A stretch of DNA of 64,000 bases from Paenibacillus sp. TCA20 (GCF_000732325.1 NZ_BBIW01000008.1:62001-126000); one strand, 5' to 3'. Shown: positions 48,922 through 58,268, counted from the stretch's first letter. Translations and numbers: made by a program. The notes: a model not told the origin generated them from the letters alone.

Positions 48922-49773
48922 TTACAGTTCGACTCTCCAGTTGCCCATCATCTTGGCGACTCCGGGATCGCGGTACGATAAGAATAGACTCTCCCGAGTA
49001 TCGAGGGTGGAAATGCGTTCCATGTCGTCCGCGCTCAACTCAAAATCGAAAATGTTGAAATTTTCGATGATTCGCTCTTTTCGTACCGACTTTGGAATGA
49101 CAACAACTCCTCGTTGAACAAGCCATCGCAATACGATCTGGGCGACGGACTTGTTATGTCTTTCTGCGATTGAGGCCAGTACATCGTTGCCGAACATGTT
49201 GTTGAGCCCTTCAGCGAACGGCGCCCACGACTGGTGTTGCACGCCCTGCTCTTTTAAGAAAACAGCACTCTCAGTCTGTTGGTAGAACGGGTGCGTTTCA
49301 ATCTGGTTAACTGCGGGCACGATTTCGTTATGTACAATGAGGTCCATCAGACGATCGGGCAGGAAGTTGCTTACACCGATCGCCCTGATCTTTCCTTCGC
49401 GGTACAGCTCTTCCATCGCGCGCCATGTGCCGTAGTAGTCGCCGAACGGCTGGTGAATAAGGTACAGATCGAGATAGTCGAGCTGCAGCTTCTTCAGTGA
49501 TTTTGCAAACGCAAGCTTGGCACTCTCGTAGCCGGCATCCTGAACCCAAATCTTGGTCGTAATGAACAGCTCCTCACGCGGTACACCGCTGCGCTTAATT
49601 GCGCGTCCGACCGCTTCCTCGTTAAGGTAACCGGCGGCGGTGTCGATCAAGCGGTAACCGGCCAACAGAGCTTCGTACACTGCGTTCTCGCACTCATCAG
49701 CATCAGGAACTTGGTAGACACCGAAGCCTAGAATCGGCATTTTCACACCGTTGTTTAAAGTTACAGTTTGCAT
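48922..49773 (-). CDS. Aldo/keto reductase
   Basis: 283 aa. The NADPH-dependent AKR barrel has the full catalytic tetrad: Asp44 and Tyr49 in [15 protein letters not shown], Lys74 in TTKIW, His107 in YLIHQPF. The C-terminal cofactor motif [22 protein letters not shown] is present. It reduces aldehydes or ketones; members near MerR regulators often serve in reactive-aldehyde detoxification (as methylglyoxal reductase YvgN). GGAGG precedes the ATG. It is divergent from a MerR gene with a classical MerR-type promoter between them. Confidence 0.92.
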   Translation of the reverse strand: MQTVTLNNGVKMPILGFGVYQVPDADECENAVYEALLAGYRLIDTAAGYLNEEAVGRAIKRSGVPREELFITTKIWVQDAGYESAKLAFAKSLKKLQLDYLDLYLIHQPFGDYYGTWRAMEELYREGKIRAIGVSNFLPDRLMDLIVHNEIVPAVNQIETHPFYQQTESAVFLKEQGVQHQSWAPFAEGLNNMFGNDVLASIAERHNKSVAQIVLRWLVQRGVVVIPKSVRKERIIENFNIFDFELSADDMERISTLDTRESLFLSYRDPGVAKMMGNWRVEL

Positions 49774-49885
49774 TGTAATTCCTCCAATTTATCAAATGTA
49801 TTACAGCAACTGGTGCGCGGTACGTATCCCGGAACATCGCAGACTGGAGTGGGAATTCCGATTACGGCTCAGTTGCATTACAATG

Positions 49886-49916
49886 AGTTTAGTACCTTCG
49901 TGTAACACGAAGGCAA
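49886..49916 (-). promoter_or_regulatory. MerR-type promoter/operator of the aldo/keto reductase gene
   Basis: On the minus strand TTGCCT (-35) and TAAACT (-10) are 19 bases apart, the long spacer typical of MerR-controlled promoters. The palindrome CCTTCGTG-TAA-CACGAAGG (49895-49913) fills the spacer. The adjacent MerR gene at 49957 is the obvious regulator. Confidence 0.7.
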
Positions 49917-49956
49917 GAGGCTATTATTTCTTTTTTTATCTAAGGGGGAATCCAAC

Positions 49957-50406
49957 ATGTATACGGTCAAAGAAGCCGCTCAGATTACGGGACTCACTGA
50001 GCACGCGGTGCGCTTTTACACGGATAAAGGTCTGGTGCCAAGCGTACAGCGCAATGAGAATAATATTCGATTATTTGACGAAGAATCGATTAACTGGCTG
50101 CATGGTATTAAATGTCTCAAGCAATCCGGGATGCCGATCGATGTCATTAAAATGTATATCGATTTATGTCTCGAGGGGGATTCCAGCATTCCACAACGCT
50201 ACAGACTCATGATGGAGCATAAAGAAGCTGCGCTGGCTAAGCTCGAAGAAGCCAAGCAGCACGTTGCCCATTTGGAAGAGAAGACTGACCTGTACCAGGC
50301 CATCCTGGAGAACCGCTCTCCAGACACGACGAATCCCGCCCACTGGGATAGAATTCAGCATATGCATGGAGACGTGTTTTACTCGCGCTCAGTTCGTAAG
50401 GCCTGA
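49957..50406 (+). CDS. MerR-family regulator (AdhR-like)
   Basis: 149 aa. N-terminal winged HTH: YTVKEAAQITGLTEHAVRFYTDKGLVPSVQRNENNIRLFDEESINWL. A dimerisation coiled coil follows (EHKEAALAKLEEAKQHVAHLEEKTDLYQAIL). The YxA and aldehyde-responsive members such as AdhR have this size and control adjacent reductase genes. It is divergent from the aldo/keto reductase, whose promoter has the 19-base spacer it would act on. AAGGGGGAATCCAAC precedes the ATG. Confidence 0.88.
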   Translation: MYTVKEAAQITGLTEHAVRFYTDKGLVPSVQRNENNIRLFDEESINWLHGIKCLKQSGMPIDVIKMYIDLCLEGDSSIPQRYRLMMEHKEAALAKLEEAKQHVAHLEEKTDLYQAILENRSPDTTNPAHWDRIQHMHGDVFYSRSVRKA

Positions 50407-50439
50407 GATCGTTATGAGCGCCTATTTTTATGGCAGGTA

Positions 50440-50491
50440 TTGACAAGACCAATTCGCACAAGATATATTGTGAATACACGATATACACAAT
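50440..50491 (+). promoter_or_regulatory. Promoter and GntR (YtrA-type) operator of the ABC operon
   Basis: TTGACA (50440-50445) is followed after 18 bases by TATATT (50464-50469). An inverted repeat ATTGTGAATA / TATACACAAT (50467-50491) overlaps the -10 region. The operon ends with its own GntR gene, so negative self-control is likely. Confidence 0.65.
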
Positions 50492-50513
50492 TTGGTGAGG
50501 AGGGATGTAAGTA

Positions 50514-51368
50514 GTGCTTGCATTAGACATTCGAAACGTAAATAAGAGTTACCCCCATTTTCAACTTAAAAATGTATCGTTTCAATTGGAGAAAGGCTAC
50601 ATTATGGGTTTTATTGGTGCGAATGGCGCAGGAAAGACCACGACAATAAAATCAATCTTGAATATGACCCGCATGGATAGCGGGGAAATTCGCGTATTCG
50701 GCAAAAATATGGCCAAGCACGAACTTGAGCTGAAGCAGGAAATTGGGTACGCCATGGGCGGTGTAGACTTCTATACCCGAAGCAAATTGAAGACCCTGAC
50801 CGACGTGATCAAGAAGTTCTATGCCAATTGGGACGAGAAAACGTACCGCAATTACCTTCAGAAATTCAAGCTGGATGAAAACAAAAGGATTGCCGAGCTA
50901 TCGACGGGAATGAAGGTGAAATACAGTATTGCCATTGCCTTGTCCCATGGGGCAAAGCTTCTCATTCTCGACGAACCGACAAGCGGGCTTGACCCGGTTG
51001 CAAGGAACGAACTGTTGGATATTTTCCAAGGACTCGTCGCTGATGGCGAGATCAGCATTTTGTTCTCGACGCATATTACTTCAGATTTGGAGAAGTGCGC
51101 GGATTATATAACCTTCATTGTCAATGGACAAATCGTCCACAGTGGTGAGAAGGAAGAGTTCAAAGAATCCTATCTTCTTCTAAATGGTGCTGCAACTCAA
51201 CTGAACCAAGTGAAGGACAGATTGATCTCTTATAAGATGAATTCATTTGGATTTACGGGGCTGATTCTCGCGAGAGACTTCGATACCTCCTGGAACATGA
51301 AGGCTTCCACGCCGAGCCTTGAGGAGATCATGGTCTATTTTACGAAGAAGGAGGAAATGTATGTATAA
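50514..51368 (+). CDS. ABC transporter ATP-binding protein (YtrB-like)
   Basis: 284 aa from a GTG preceded by GAGGAGGG. Walker A GANGAGKTTTIKS, signature LSTGMKVKYSIA, Walker B LLILDEPTSGLDP, and the H-loop FSTHITSD are intact. The first gene of a three-gene operon with a membrane subunit and a YtrA-type GntR regulator. Such operons in Bacillales respond to cell-wall-active antibiotics; the substrate is unknown. Confidence 0.92.
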   Translation: MLALDIRNVNKSYPHFQLKNVSFQLEKGYIMGFIGANGAGKTTTIKSILNMTRMDSGEIRVFGKNMAKHELELKQEIGYAMGGVDFYTRSKLKTLTDVIKKFYANWDEKTYRNYLQKFKLDENKRIAELSTGMKVKYSIAIALSHGAKLLILDEPTSGLDPVARNELLDIFQGLVADGEISILFSTHITSDLEKCADYITFIVNGQIVHSGEKEEFKESYLLLNGAATQLNQVKDRLISYKMNSFGFTGLILARDFDTSWNMKASTPSLEEIMVYFTKKEEMYV

Positions 51369-52014
51369 CCTGGTGATGAAGGATGTAAGGTTGGCCGTGC
51401 CCCCCTTTTTCTTTCTGTTTCCTTTCTTGTTTGGCACCTTAATGTTCATTCCCGGTTGGATTTACTTTATTGTCCCGCTGTATTTCTGCTGGATCACGAT
51501 TCCGAATGTGTTCAACCAATTTAAAGCGCAAAACGATTTGATGTTCACGTCGGTGATGCCTGTCTCCAAACGAGATATGGTAAAGGCAAGAGTAACACTT
51601 GTGGTGGGCTTAGAGCTGCTGCATATCATGATTGCCGCGATCTTCGGCGCCATTTCGATGAACTTATATCCGGACGTAACGTATTATTTCTTCCCGCCCA
51701 ACATGGGTTTCTGGGGGTTAAACCTTGTTATGCTTGCGATCTTTAACCTCATCTTTATTCCGATGTTTTATAAGACGGCATATAAATTCGGCTGGGCGCT
51801 GCTCGCCGCTGTTATGGCCGCCATGCTGTTCGCCGGAATCGCACAAATGCTCGGCATTCAAAGCCTGGTTGTTAATGATGTGTTCTACGGCACCGATGCG
51901 CAGCAAGTGACGCTCCAAGCCTTCATCCTGATCACTGGAATTGTAATTTTCGCGGCGCTCTCCGTCATTGCCCATCGGCTCGGGGTCAAACGATTCCTCC
52001 AAGTGGAAACTTAA
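51361..52014 (+). CDS. ABC-2 type transporter permease
   Basis: 217 aa from the ATG at 51361, which overlaps the ATPase gene by 8 bases; GGAGG lies just upstream. About six hydrophobic segments (FFFLFPFLFGTLMFIPG; LLHIMIAAIFGAISM; GWALLAAVMAAMLFAGI; ILITGIVIFAALSVIA). It should pair with the ATPase upstream to form an exporter or a resistance-type transporter. Confidence 0.88.
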   Translation: MYNLVMKDVRLAVPPFFFLFPFLFGTLMFIPGWIYFIVPLYFCWITIPNVFNQFKAQNDLMFTSVMPVSKRDMVKARVTLVVGLELLHIMIAAIFGAISMNLYPDVTYYFFPPNMGFWGLNLVMLAIFNLIFIPMFYKTAYKFGWALLAAVMAAMLFAGIAQMLGIQSLVVNDVFYGTDAQQVTLQAFILITGIVIFAALSVIAHRLGVKRFLQVET

Positions 52015-52379
52015 TGAACATCGCGATCTCTAACACATCTGACAAACCGATTTACCAGCAGCTTTTTGAGCAAATCAGCGCCCAGATTTTGAAAGGAGAA
52101 TTGGAAAACGGCTATTGTCTTCCACCGATCCGACAAGCGGCTCAGGAGCTGAGCATCAGCGTGATTACCGTCAAAAAGGCTTGGGAAGCATTAGAGAGAT
52201 CTGGGCTTATCCATACCATTACGGGAAAGGGTTGTTTTGTCGCCGACCTGTCCTCCGATCGGAAATTACAAATTCGCAATGAAATGATCCTTAAACAAAT
52301 GCTTCTTGACACCTCCTACTACAAATCCTTCGGCCTTACCCTGGATGATGTGATTGAGATGTTAAAGAAGGTATATTAG
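52014..52379 (+). CDS. GntR-family regulator, YtrA subfamily
   Basis: 121 aa. Short GntR protein with the winged HTH DKPIYQQLFEQISAQILKGELENGYCLPPIRQAAQELSISVITVKKAWEALERSGLI and a brief tail without effector domain, as in YtrA. Its ATG overlaps the permease stop. The ATTGTG-type inverted repeat at 50467 is the probable binding site. A strong terminator follows. Confidence 0.9.
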   Translation: MNIAISNTSDKPIYQQLFEQISAQILKGELENGYCLPPIRQAAQELSISVITVKKAWEALERSGLIHTITGKGCFVADLSSDRKLQIRNEMILKQMLLDTSYYKSFGLTLDDVIEMLKKVY

Positions 52380-52422
52380 GCGAAAGGGGAGCTATAGTAA
52401 CAGCTCCCCTTTCGCTTTTTTT
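52380..52422 (+). terminator. Terminator of the YtrA-type operon
   Basis: GCGAAAGGGGAGCT and AGCTCCCCTTTCGC are perfect arms followed by seven T. Confidence 0.95.
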
Positions 52423-52522
52423 CGCGATTTATTTACAAGAATGGAAGGGTGATTGCTAGACGCTCCTGTGTTAAACTATGACCAAATATATCCAAAATAC
52501 CACCTGTCAAAAGGAGTCTGCT

Positions 52523-53479
52523 ATGAGCGAGATGACATTGGATCTGCAAGTATTAGAAAATTTAAAGCCGGCGTTAACGTCGTTCTGCTACAGAATGCTG
52601 GGATCCATCGATGATGCGGACGATGCTGTTCAAGAGGTATACATCCGTGTATGGCAGAGCAGGGACTCATTCCGGCAGGAATCATCGTATAAAACCTGGA
52701 TTTATCGCATCGCCTCGAACTTATGTCTGGACAAGCTGAGACAAGCTAAACGCCGTGCGCTGCCCGTTGATCTCTCCGAACCGGCGGCCTCCATCATTGA
52801 ACCCCACGAAACGTTGCCCGACTCCTCATGGGTATGGATTGCTCCTGATATGGGGGGGAATCCCGAAGAAGCTTTCATTCGCAAAGATACTCTACAGCTC
52901 TGCTTCATTGCACTACTTCAAACCTTACCGCCTCGCCAGCGTGCCGTACTTATTCTGAAGGATGTATTTGACTGGTCATCTAAAGAGATTGCTGAAGCGT
53001 TGAGTTTATCGCCAGCGGCCGTCAACAGCGCTTTGCAAAGAGCCAGGGAGACGATGAACAGGACCCAGCTCCGTTCCGAAGAGCTTAGCCGGATGGAGAT
53101 TCAGCCGGATCGCGAGCTGCTGTCACGGTATGTGGACGCCTTTGAACAATTCGATGTCGATGCGCTAGTCGCGCTATTCCATGAGGAGGGCTGCATGTCG
53201 ATGCCGCCTTTCCCGATGTGGGTGCGCGGCAAGGACGATTTGTTCAAGTTCTTCTCGCTGACACGAGGTCATTGCGAAGGCTCACGCTTCCTGCCGATTA
53301 CAGTAAACGGCGGCTATCCTGCTTATGCACAGTATATGCCAAGTCCTGATGCGTCCGTCCTGATCCCTTGGGGAATTCACGTCATTGAAGCCCAAGATGG
53401 GAAGATAAGGCATGTCCAAAATTTCATTAATACCAAATTATTTTCACGATTTGGGCTTCCTGAGCAGATAGACCGATGA
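52523..53479 (+). CDS. ECF-type sigma factor with SnoaL-like C-terminal domain
   Basis: 318 aa from the ATG at 52523, preceded by AAAAGGAG. Region 2: YRMLGSIDDADDAVQEVYIRVWQ and YKTWIYRIASNLCLDKLR. Region 4: LPPRQRAVLILKDVFDWSSKEIAEALSLSPAAVNSALQRARETM. The C-terminal about 120 residues are a SnoaL/NTF2-like domain (ELLSRYVDAFEQFDVDALVALFHEEGCMSMPPFP), the fused regulatory type (TIGR02960-like). In this class the C-terminal domain replaces a separate anti-sigma factor. Adjacent SRPBCC and VOC genes may be in its regulon. Confidence 0.88.
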   Translation: MSEMTLDLQVLENLKPALTSFCYRMLGSIDDADDAVQEVYIRVWQSRDSFRQESSYKTWIYRIASNLCLDKLRQAKRRALPVDLSEPAASIIEPHETLPDSSWVWIAPDMGGNPEEAFIRKDTLQLCFIALLQTLPPRQRAVLILKDVFDWSSKEIAEALSLSPAAVNSALQRARETMNRTQLRSEELSRMEIQPDRELLSRYVDAFEQFDVDALVALFHEEGCMSMPPFPMWVRGKDDLFKFFSLTRGHCEGSRFLPITVNGGYPAYAQYMPSPDASVLIPWGIHVIEAQDGKIRHVQNFINTKLFSRFGLPEQIDR

Positions 53480-53543
53480 ATTTTGAGGCCCCATAACGTC
53501 TATATCATTGAATAACAAAAAAACGATAAGAGGTGTCTTCAAA

Positions 53544-53969
53544 ATGGGAACAAGTAATGGAACGAAAATAACGGTTCAGGCCGTCATTCAAGCACCAATG
53601 GAAAAGGTATGGAGCTGCTGGACGGAGCCGGCACACATTATGAAGTGGAATCAAGCTTCTGAGGATTGGCATGTGCCGAATGCGGAGAATGATTTGCGGA
53701 CGGGCGGCAAGTTTCTGACCAGAATGGAAGCGAAGGATGGCAGCATGGGGTTTGATTTTGCCGGTGTATATGATGAAGTGAAAACGCATGAGTTGATTTC
53801 ATATACGTTAGGAGATGGGAGAAAAGTCGAGATCACCTTTATGGAGCAAGGCAGCGAAACGAAGGTCGTGGAAACGTTTGACCCCGAAAGCACGAATCCG
53901 GCCGAGTTCCAGCAAGCCGGCTGGCAAGCGATCATGGACAATTTCAAGGCGTACACGGAGCGATCCTAG
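53544..53969 (+). CDS. SRPBCC/AHSA1-family protein
   Basis: 141 aa from the ATG at 53544. START-like fold signature: VQAVIQAPMEKVWSCWTEPAHIMKWNQASEDWH, FAGVYDEVKTHELISYTLGDGRKVEITF, and the closing AGWQAIMDNFKAYTE. Ligand unknown; proteins of this kind often lie with ECF sigma factors of the SnoaL type and VOC proteins, as here. Confidence 0.88.
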   Translation: MGTSNGTKITVQAVIQAPMEKVWSCWTEPAHIMKWNQASEDWHVPNAENDLRTGGKFLTRMEAKDGSMGFDFAGVYDEVKTHELISYTLGDGRKVEITFMEQGSETKVVETFDPESTNPAEFQQAGWQAIMDNFKAYTERS

Positions 53970-54012
53970 GCGGTTCGTTCGAATATCGTCCAAATCCAAG
54001 GAGGTAGTATGT

Positions 54013-54435
54013 ATGACTTCAAAACTAACCCCGTATATTACGCTGGAGGGGAACACGAAGGATGCCATCCAGTTCTATGAACAAGCCATCGGTGCCAAGG
54101 TTCTCTCGCTCATTACGTACGGTGAAATGCCGGATATGCCAAGTACATTTACCGATGATTTCAAGAGCCTTGTGGCACACGCAAAGCTGCAGGTTGGTGA
54201 ATCGGAACTTATGTTTTCCGATGCTCCATGGGGTTCGCCTATTGCCGATGGAAAGCGGGTAACCATTTGCATTACATCGAATGAGGTGGAACAATCGAAA
54301 CGAATCTATGACGCACTGCAGCAAGGCGGTCAAGTCAATATTCCGTTTAAGGAAGAGCCTTTTAGTCCTGGTTTTGGTGATGTGACAGATAAATTCGGCA
54401 TAACCTTTCAAATTTTCACGGAATTTCAAAACTAA
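54013..54435 (+). CDS. VOC-family protein, PhnB-like
   Basis: 140 aa from the ATG at 54013, preceded by GGAGGTAGTATGT. Sequence ITLEGNTKDAIQFYEQAIGAKVLS, MFSDAPWG, and GDVTDKFGITFQIFTEF match the PhnB-type glyoxalase fold. Function unknown. It follows the SRPBCC gene by 43 bases and is closed by a terminator, so the sigma, SRPBCC and VOC genes may be one unit. Confidence 0.88.
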   Translation: MTSKLTPYITLEGNTKDAIQFYEQAIGAKVLSLITYGEMPDMPSTFTDDFKSLVAHAKLQVGESELMFSDAPWGSPIADGKRVTICITSNEVEQSKRIYDALQQGGQVNIPFKEEPFSPGFGDVTDKFGITFQIFTEFQN

Positions 54436-54447
54436 ATGATGGCCAAG

Positions 54448-54477
54448 GAGTCGCCCAACATTGGTGCGGCTCTTTTT
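54448..54477 (+). terminator. Terminator after VOC gene
   Basis: GAGTCGC and GCGGCTC arms, then TTTTT. Confidence 0.75.
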
Positions 54478-54612
54478 CTGCACATTTGCGTCCAGATGGG
54501 AAGGACTCGGCTATTACTAAAAGCTATAGCTAGCCATACGTTTTACATATAACATGCAATCTATTCAATCGTGATATATTCAATAGATTATAGCGTTGAA
54601 GGAGAGACATCT

Positions 54613-55701
54613 ATGATTCCATTTCGTAATGATCATGTAGGCAGCTTTTTACGTCCTGCCAACTTAACTCAGGCACGTGAGCAATATAAATCAGGCAATA
54701 TCACATATGAACAATTAACGGCAGTGGAAGATAATGAGATCATCCGTATTATTGAGAAGCAGAAGCAGAATGGCATAGCAGCCGTAACGGACGGCGAGTT
54801 CCGCAGAAGCTGGTGGCATTTTGATTTTCTCGGCGGCTTGGATGGAGTAGAGTTATTCGAAGAAATAGCGGGACTGAAATTTCACAACATGGTAACTCGC
54901 AAAGGCGGTATTCGCATTGTCGGTAAAGTGGATTTCTCGACGCATCCGTTTATTCAGCATTTCGAGTTTTTGAAAAAGCACGCGGGTGACACAGTGGCAA
55001 AACAGACCATTCCTAGCCCGAATATGCTTCTGTATCGTGTGGAATACAATGACGAAATTTATAAGGACCGTGAATCGTTCCTTCAGGACACCATCACGGC
55101 CTATCAAAAAGCGATCCAAGCCTTCTATGATGCAGGATGCCGATACTTGCAATTAGATGATACAGCCTGGGCAGATCTGTTCTCTGAAGCAGGTCACGAT
55201 AAGCTGCGTGCAAAAGGCTGGGATCCGGCAGAAGAGCTGAAAATTATGCAGCGGATGATTAACGAGTCTTTGGCTCATAAACCAGAGGATTTAGTGGTGA
55301 CGATGCATATTTGCCGTGGTAATTATAAATCCAATTATTTCTCAACCGGCGGTTATGATTACGCTTCTGAAGTCATATTTGGAGGATTAAACGTGGACGG
55401 GCTGTTCCTGGAATTCGATGACGAGCGTTCAGGTGGATTCGAGCCATTAAAATATGTGAATCGTAAAGATTTAAAAGTCGTACTCGGCTTAATCACATCA
55501 AAATCAGGTGAATTAGAAGACAAGGAACGAATTAAAGCGCGGATTGCAGAGGCGGCGACCTATGTACCGCTTGAACAGCTATGTTTGAGCCCGCAATGCG
55601 GCTTCTCGTCTACAGAAGAAGGCAATATCTTAACAGAAGAACAACAATGGCGTAAACTTCGTTTCGTGAAAGAAATTGCCGACGAAGTTTGGAATTCATA
55701 G
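54613..55701 (+). CDS. Cobalamin-independent methionine synthase-like protein (YxjG/YxjH type)
   Basis: 362 aa from the ATG at 54613, preceded by GGAGAG. MetE C-terminal-domain fold: FRNDHVGSFLRPANL, AAVTDGEFRRSWWHFDF, CRYLQLDDTAWADL, MHICRGNYKS, GLITSKSGELEDKE, and LSPQCGFSST. His, Cys and Glu zinc ligands of MetE are kept (MHICRGN, PQCGF). It probably transfers a methyl group to homocysteine or a related thiol. No S-box or T-box leader is visible in the 130 bases upstream. The aldehyde dehydrogenase follows after 24 bases. Confidence 0.88.
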   Translation: MIPFRNDHVGSFLRPANLTQAREQYKSGNITYEQLTAVEDNEIIRIIEKQKQNGIAAVTDGEFRRSWWHFDFLGGLDGVELFEEIAGLKFHNMVTRKGGIRIVGKVDFSTHPFIQHFEFLKKHAGDTVAKQTIPSPNMLLYRVEYNDEIYKDRESFLQDTITAYQKAIQAFYDAGCRYLQLDDTAWADLFSEAGHDKLRAKGWDPAEELKIMQRMINESLAHKPEDLVVTMHICRGNYKSNYFSTGGYDYASEVIFGGLNVDGLFLEFDDERSGGFEPLKYVNRKDLKVVLGLITSKSGELEDKERIKARIAEAATYVPLEQLCLSPQCGFSSTEEGNILTEEQQWRKLRFVKEIADEVWNS

Positions 55702-55725
55702 ATCCATACAACGGAGGGATTGAAC

Positions 55726-57216
55726 ATGACAATTCAAGCGGACCAAGAGACGATTGTAGTTGAGAACTTCATTAAGGGTCAACGAGTAAAATCCATTTCC
55801 CAATCAGCAAAAGAGAATCCGGCAAACCCAACTGAAATAGTGGGCTATTTCCCGGTCACCACAAAAGAGCAAGCGGCTGAAGCGATTGAGGCGGCGGCAG
55901 AGGCTTTTACAGCATGGAAGCAGAGTGCAATTGACGAGCGCATTACTCGCATGCGCAAGGCGATTGAGAAAGTTAGAGCAGCGGAGAATGACATTGTCCA
56001 ATTGCTGTCTAGAGAGCACGGCAAGCCGCTTTATGATGCCCATGGTGAAATGTATGTTGCATTGATGTGGATGGAATTTGCCTGTGATCAGGCCAAGTCG
56101 GTTCTACAGGAAGAAGTTAAAGACCATGAGACGGGTAAAACGATCATATCCCATGATCCCATTGGTGTGGTGGCGGCGATTAGCCCATGGAACTATCCCA
56201 TTGCGCTGTCCACGATTAAGATCGCTCCCGCCTTACTTGCCGGCAACACAATTGTGCTGAAGCCAAGTCCATTTGCCCCACTGGCAGCAACCAAAGTGGC
56301 AGAGATCATTGCGGGTGAGTTTCCGGCTGGTGTGATCAACGTCGTTCATGGTGAATCCGATGTGGGTATTGAACTGACCTCGAACCCTCTTGTCGCCAAG
56401 ATTGCCTTTACAGGCGGAACCGAAACAGCGAAGCATATTATGAAGGCTGCTTCGGAAACGATTAAGCATATGACGCTTGAGCTCGGCGGCAACGATGCGG
56501 CGATCTTCCTGGAAGGCTTTGATGTTAACGATGAGCGGGCCATGCGCCGAATTGTCGTTTCTAACTTTTTGACAACAGGCCAGATCTGCATGATTGCCAA
56601 ACGTGTATATGTTCATCGTTCGATTTATGATGCCTTCGTGGACAAATATATAGAGGCCGCCAATCGCTGGATTCGAATCGGAGACCCATTTGATCCGAAT
56701 ACGACGGTCGGTCCGGTCAATAACCTGAAGCAGAAACAATATGTGGAGGGCCTGGTCGAAGATGCGAAGAAACGCGGAGCGAGAGTCATTCCTCTGGGAC
56801 AAATTCTCGATCAGAAGCGGATTGATGAAGGCTACTACTTGCAGCCGACCCTTGTGCTCGATTGTGACTATCGTGATCCAATTGTGGTAGAGGAACAGTT
56901 CGGTCCTACGGTACCGATCCTGCCCTTTGACGATGAAGAGCAGGTTATTGCATTGCATAATGAGAGCATCTATGGACTCACGAGCTCTGTCTGGGGAAGA
57001 GAAGAAGATGCCATTCGGGTGGCACGCAGGCTCGAAGCAGGTACGACAATGATCAATACAGCTGCTGTGCAAGGGCTCGATGTAAGGTTCCCTTTTGGCG
57101 GCGTCAAACAATCCGGCGTTGGCCGCGAATATGGCGAGGAAGGCATCCTCACTTATACGGAAACACATGTCATCAACGTACCGAAGGCACTGGATCTCCC
57201 TTATATACCGGAATAG
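55726..57216 (+). CDS. NAD(P)-dependent aldehyde dehydrogenase
   Basis: 496 aa from the ATG at 55726, preceded by GGAGG. Complete ALDH: PWNYP in the cofactor domain, Glu252 in LELGGNDAAIF, catalytic Cys288 in TGQICMIAKRV, and PFGGVKQSGVGREYGEEG near the end. It oxidises an aldehyde to an acid; the substrate cannot be named. It forms an operon with the MetE-like gene and ends at a terminator. Confidence 0.93.
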   Translation: MTIQADQETIVVENFIKGQRVKSISQSAKENPANPTEIVGYFPVTTKEQAAEAIEAAAEAFTAWKQSAIDERITRMRKAIEKVRAAENDIVQLLSREHGKPLYDAHGEMYVALMWMEFACDQAKSVLQEEVKDHETGKTIISHDPIGVVAAISPWNYPIALSTIKIAPALLAGNTIVLKPSPFAPLAATKVAEIIAGEFPAGVINVVHGESDVGIELTSNPLVAKIAFTGGTETAKHIMKAASETIKHMTLELGGNDAAIFLEGFDVNDERAMRRIVVSNFLTTGQICMIAKRVYVHRSIYDAFVDKYIEAANRWIRIGDPFDPNTTVGPVNNLKQKQYVEGLVEDAKKRGARVIPLGQILDQKRIDEGYYLQPTLVLDCDYRDPIVVEEQFGPTVPILPFDDEEQVIALHNESIYGLTSSVWGREEDAIRVARRLEAGTTMINTAAVQGLDVRFPFGGVKQSGVGREYGEEGILTYTETHVINVPKALDLPYIPE

Positions 57217-57260
57217 TCTTTATAACGTACATCCTCGATATAGTAAATGATTTTTTGAAG

Positions 57261-57287
57261 AGGCGCTCTAATGGGCGCCTTTTTCTT
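57261..57287 (+). terminator. Terminator after aldehyde dehydrogenase gene
   Basis: AGGCGC and GCGCCT arms around an 8-base loop, then TTTTCTT. Confidence 0.85.
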
Positions 57288-57371
57288 GGAATTAAAAGAA
57301 ACCATATTGCAAATGCCCTGATTACCTCAGCAATTCTTGAAAGTCATTTAAGTAAGCGTACCGGTCCCAGG

Positions 57372-58103
57372 TCACTTATACTCTTGAATGCTAAAAACAT
57401 CCCGAAAGTCGTTCATATGAAAATGATGCTGATAGACGAAGCGATCGACATCCAGAACGATATCCAAGTCGAGCTCCTTGCACATACGCTCCAGCGTATC
57501 ATATAACAAGGCGATTTCTGCCTGTTCTAGCTTCTTCAGTTTGAAGTATCCAAGCGATACATGCGGCACATATGACCTGTATTCTGGAAAGATCTTCTCC
57601 ATACGATTGTATAAATCGGTTAATATCTCGTAATCGTCCTTGGATGCGGGTACATATTTAATACTAATGACATCTTTGCCGCTGGTACTTACTCCAAGAG
57701 AACGCATCCGAATACGCTGCCCTCCGTATAGTGCGGCTATGCTCCGGAATTCTGCCGCAATGACTTCTTCAAGCTGAGCTAATTTCTCCTGAATCACCTG
57801 CTTGCCACCCGGTGTGTTATTGACATTGCTGAAGGAATGGATCGTTAAATGGAAGGTTTCAGGCTCGAGTTTCACGAGTTGATGCTCCAACACGCCAAGC
57901 AGCCGTTCCTGCGCGACCCGGCACTTTTGACGATCCGATTCAGATAATGTGATAACAGAGGTAGCACCGTAAAAATCGTTCATTTGTCCTTCTTGCGTAA
58001 TTTTGGCTGATAAACTCTCCGAAACGACCCATTCCTCCGGTCTATTATTCATATCTTGATTCCATCGTCGTTGCAGATCGGAAGCGTATGTCTCATAGTT
58101 CAT
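57372..58103 (-). CDS. 2H phosphoesterase superfamily protein (2'-5' RNA ligase-like)
   Basis: 243 aa. The two signature histidine motifs are present: FHLTIHSF (about residue 123) and YVPHVSLGYF (about 190). These form the 2H active site that acts on 2',3'-cyclic phosphates or related phosphodiester bonds. Natural substrate unknown. It is a single gene, convergent with the aldehyde dehydrogenase. Confidence 0.8.
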   Translation of the reverse strand: MNYETYASDLQRRWNQDMNNRPEEWVVSESLSAKITQEGQMNDFYGATSVITLSESDRQKCRVAQERLLGVLEHQLVKLEPETFHLTIHSFSNVNNTPGGKQVIQEKLAQLEEVIAAEFRSIAALYGGQRIRMRSLGVSTSGKDVISIKYVPASKDDYEILTDLYNRMEKIFPEYRSYVPHVSLGYFKLKKLEQAEIALLYDTLERMCKELDLDIVLDVDRFVYQHHFHMNDFRDVFSIQEYK

Positions 58104-58198
58104 GAATGTTCACCTCATCTGAATTAATTCTTTGTAGATTATCATCGTTTGATTATGGCTTATCACATTTTTTGTAAAGAATGATCTCCATCGGGCAT

Positions 58199-58234
58199 AA
58201 AAAAAACAGCGATTCTCCCATGGAGGATCGCTGT
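58199..58234 (-). terminator. Terminator left of the chemoreceptor remnant
   Basis: On the minus strand ACAGCGATCCTCC pairs with GGAGAATCGCTGT, followed by eight T. Confidence 0.8.
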
Positions 58235-58268
58235 TCTATGTATTGTTCTATTTTGAGGCCAGGCGGTA

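Noticed and set aside
48699..54527. 18-base near-repeat GCTATTACTTAAAGCTAT at 48699 and 54510 (one mismatch)
   Set aside because: Both copies lie in intergenic DNA beside terminators, with unrelated flanks. Possibly a trace of a small repeat family, but two copies of 18 AT-rich bases are too little to call a mobile element.
54478..54612. Possible SAM (S-box) or T-box riboswitch before the MetE-like gene
   Set aside because: The leader is only about 130 bases and shows neither the S-box core nor a T-box sequence with terminator.
56233..57168. 311-aa antisense open frame inside the aldehyde dehydrogenase gene
   Set aside because: Mirror of a strongly conserved gene; no start signals.
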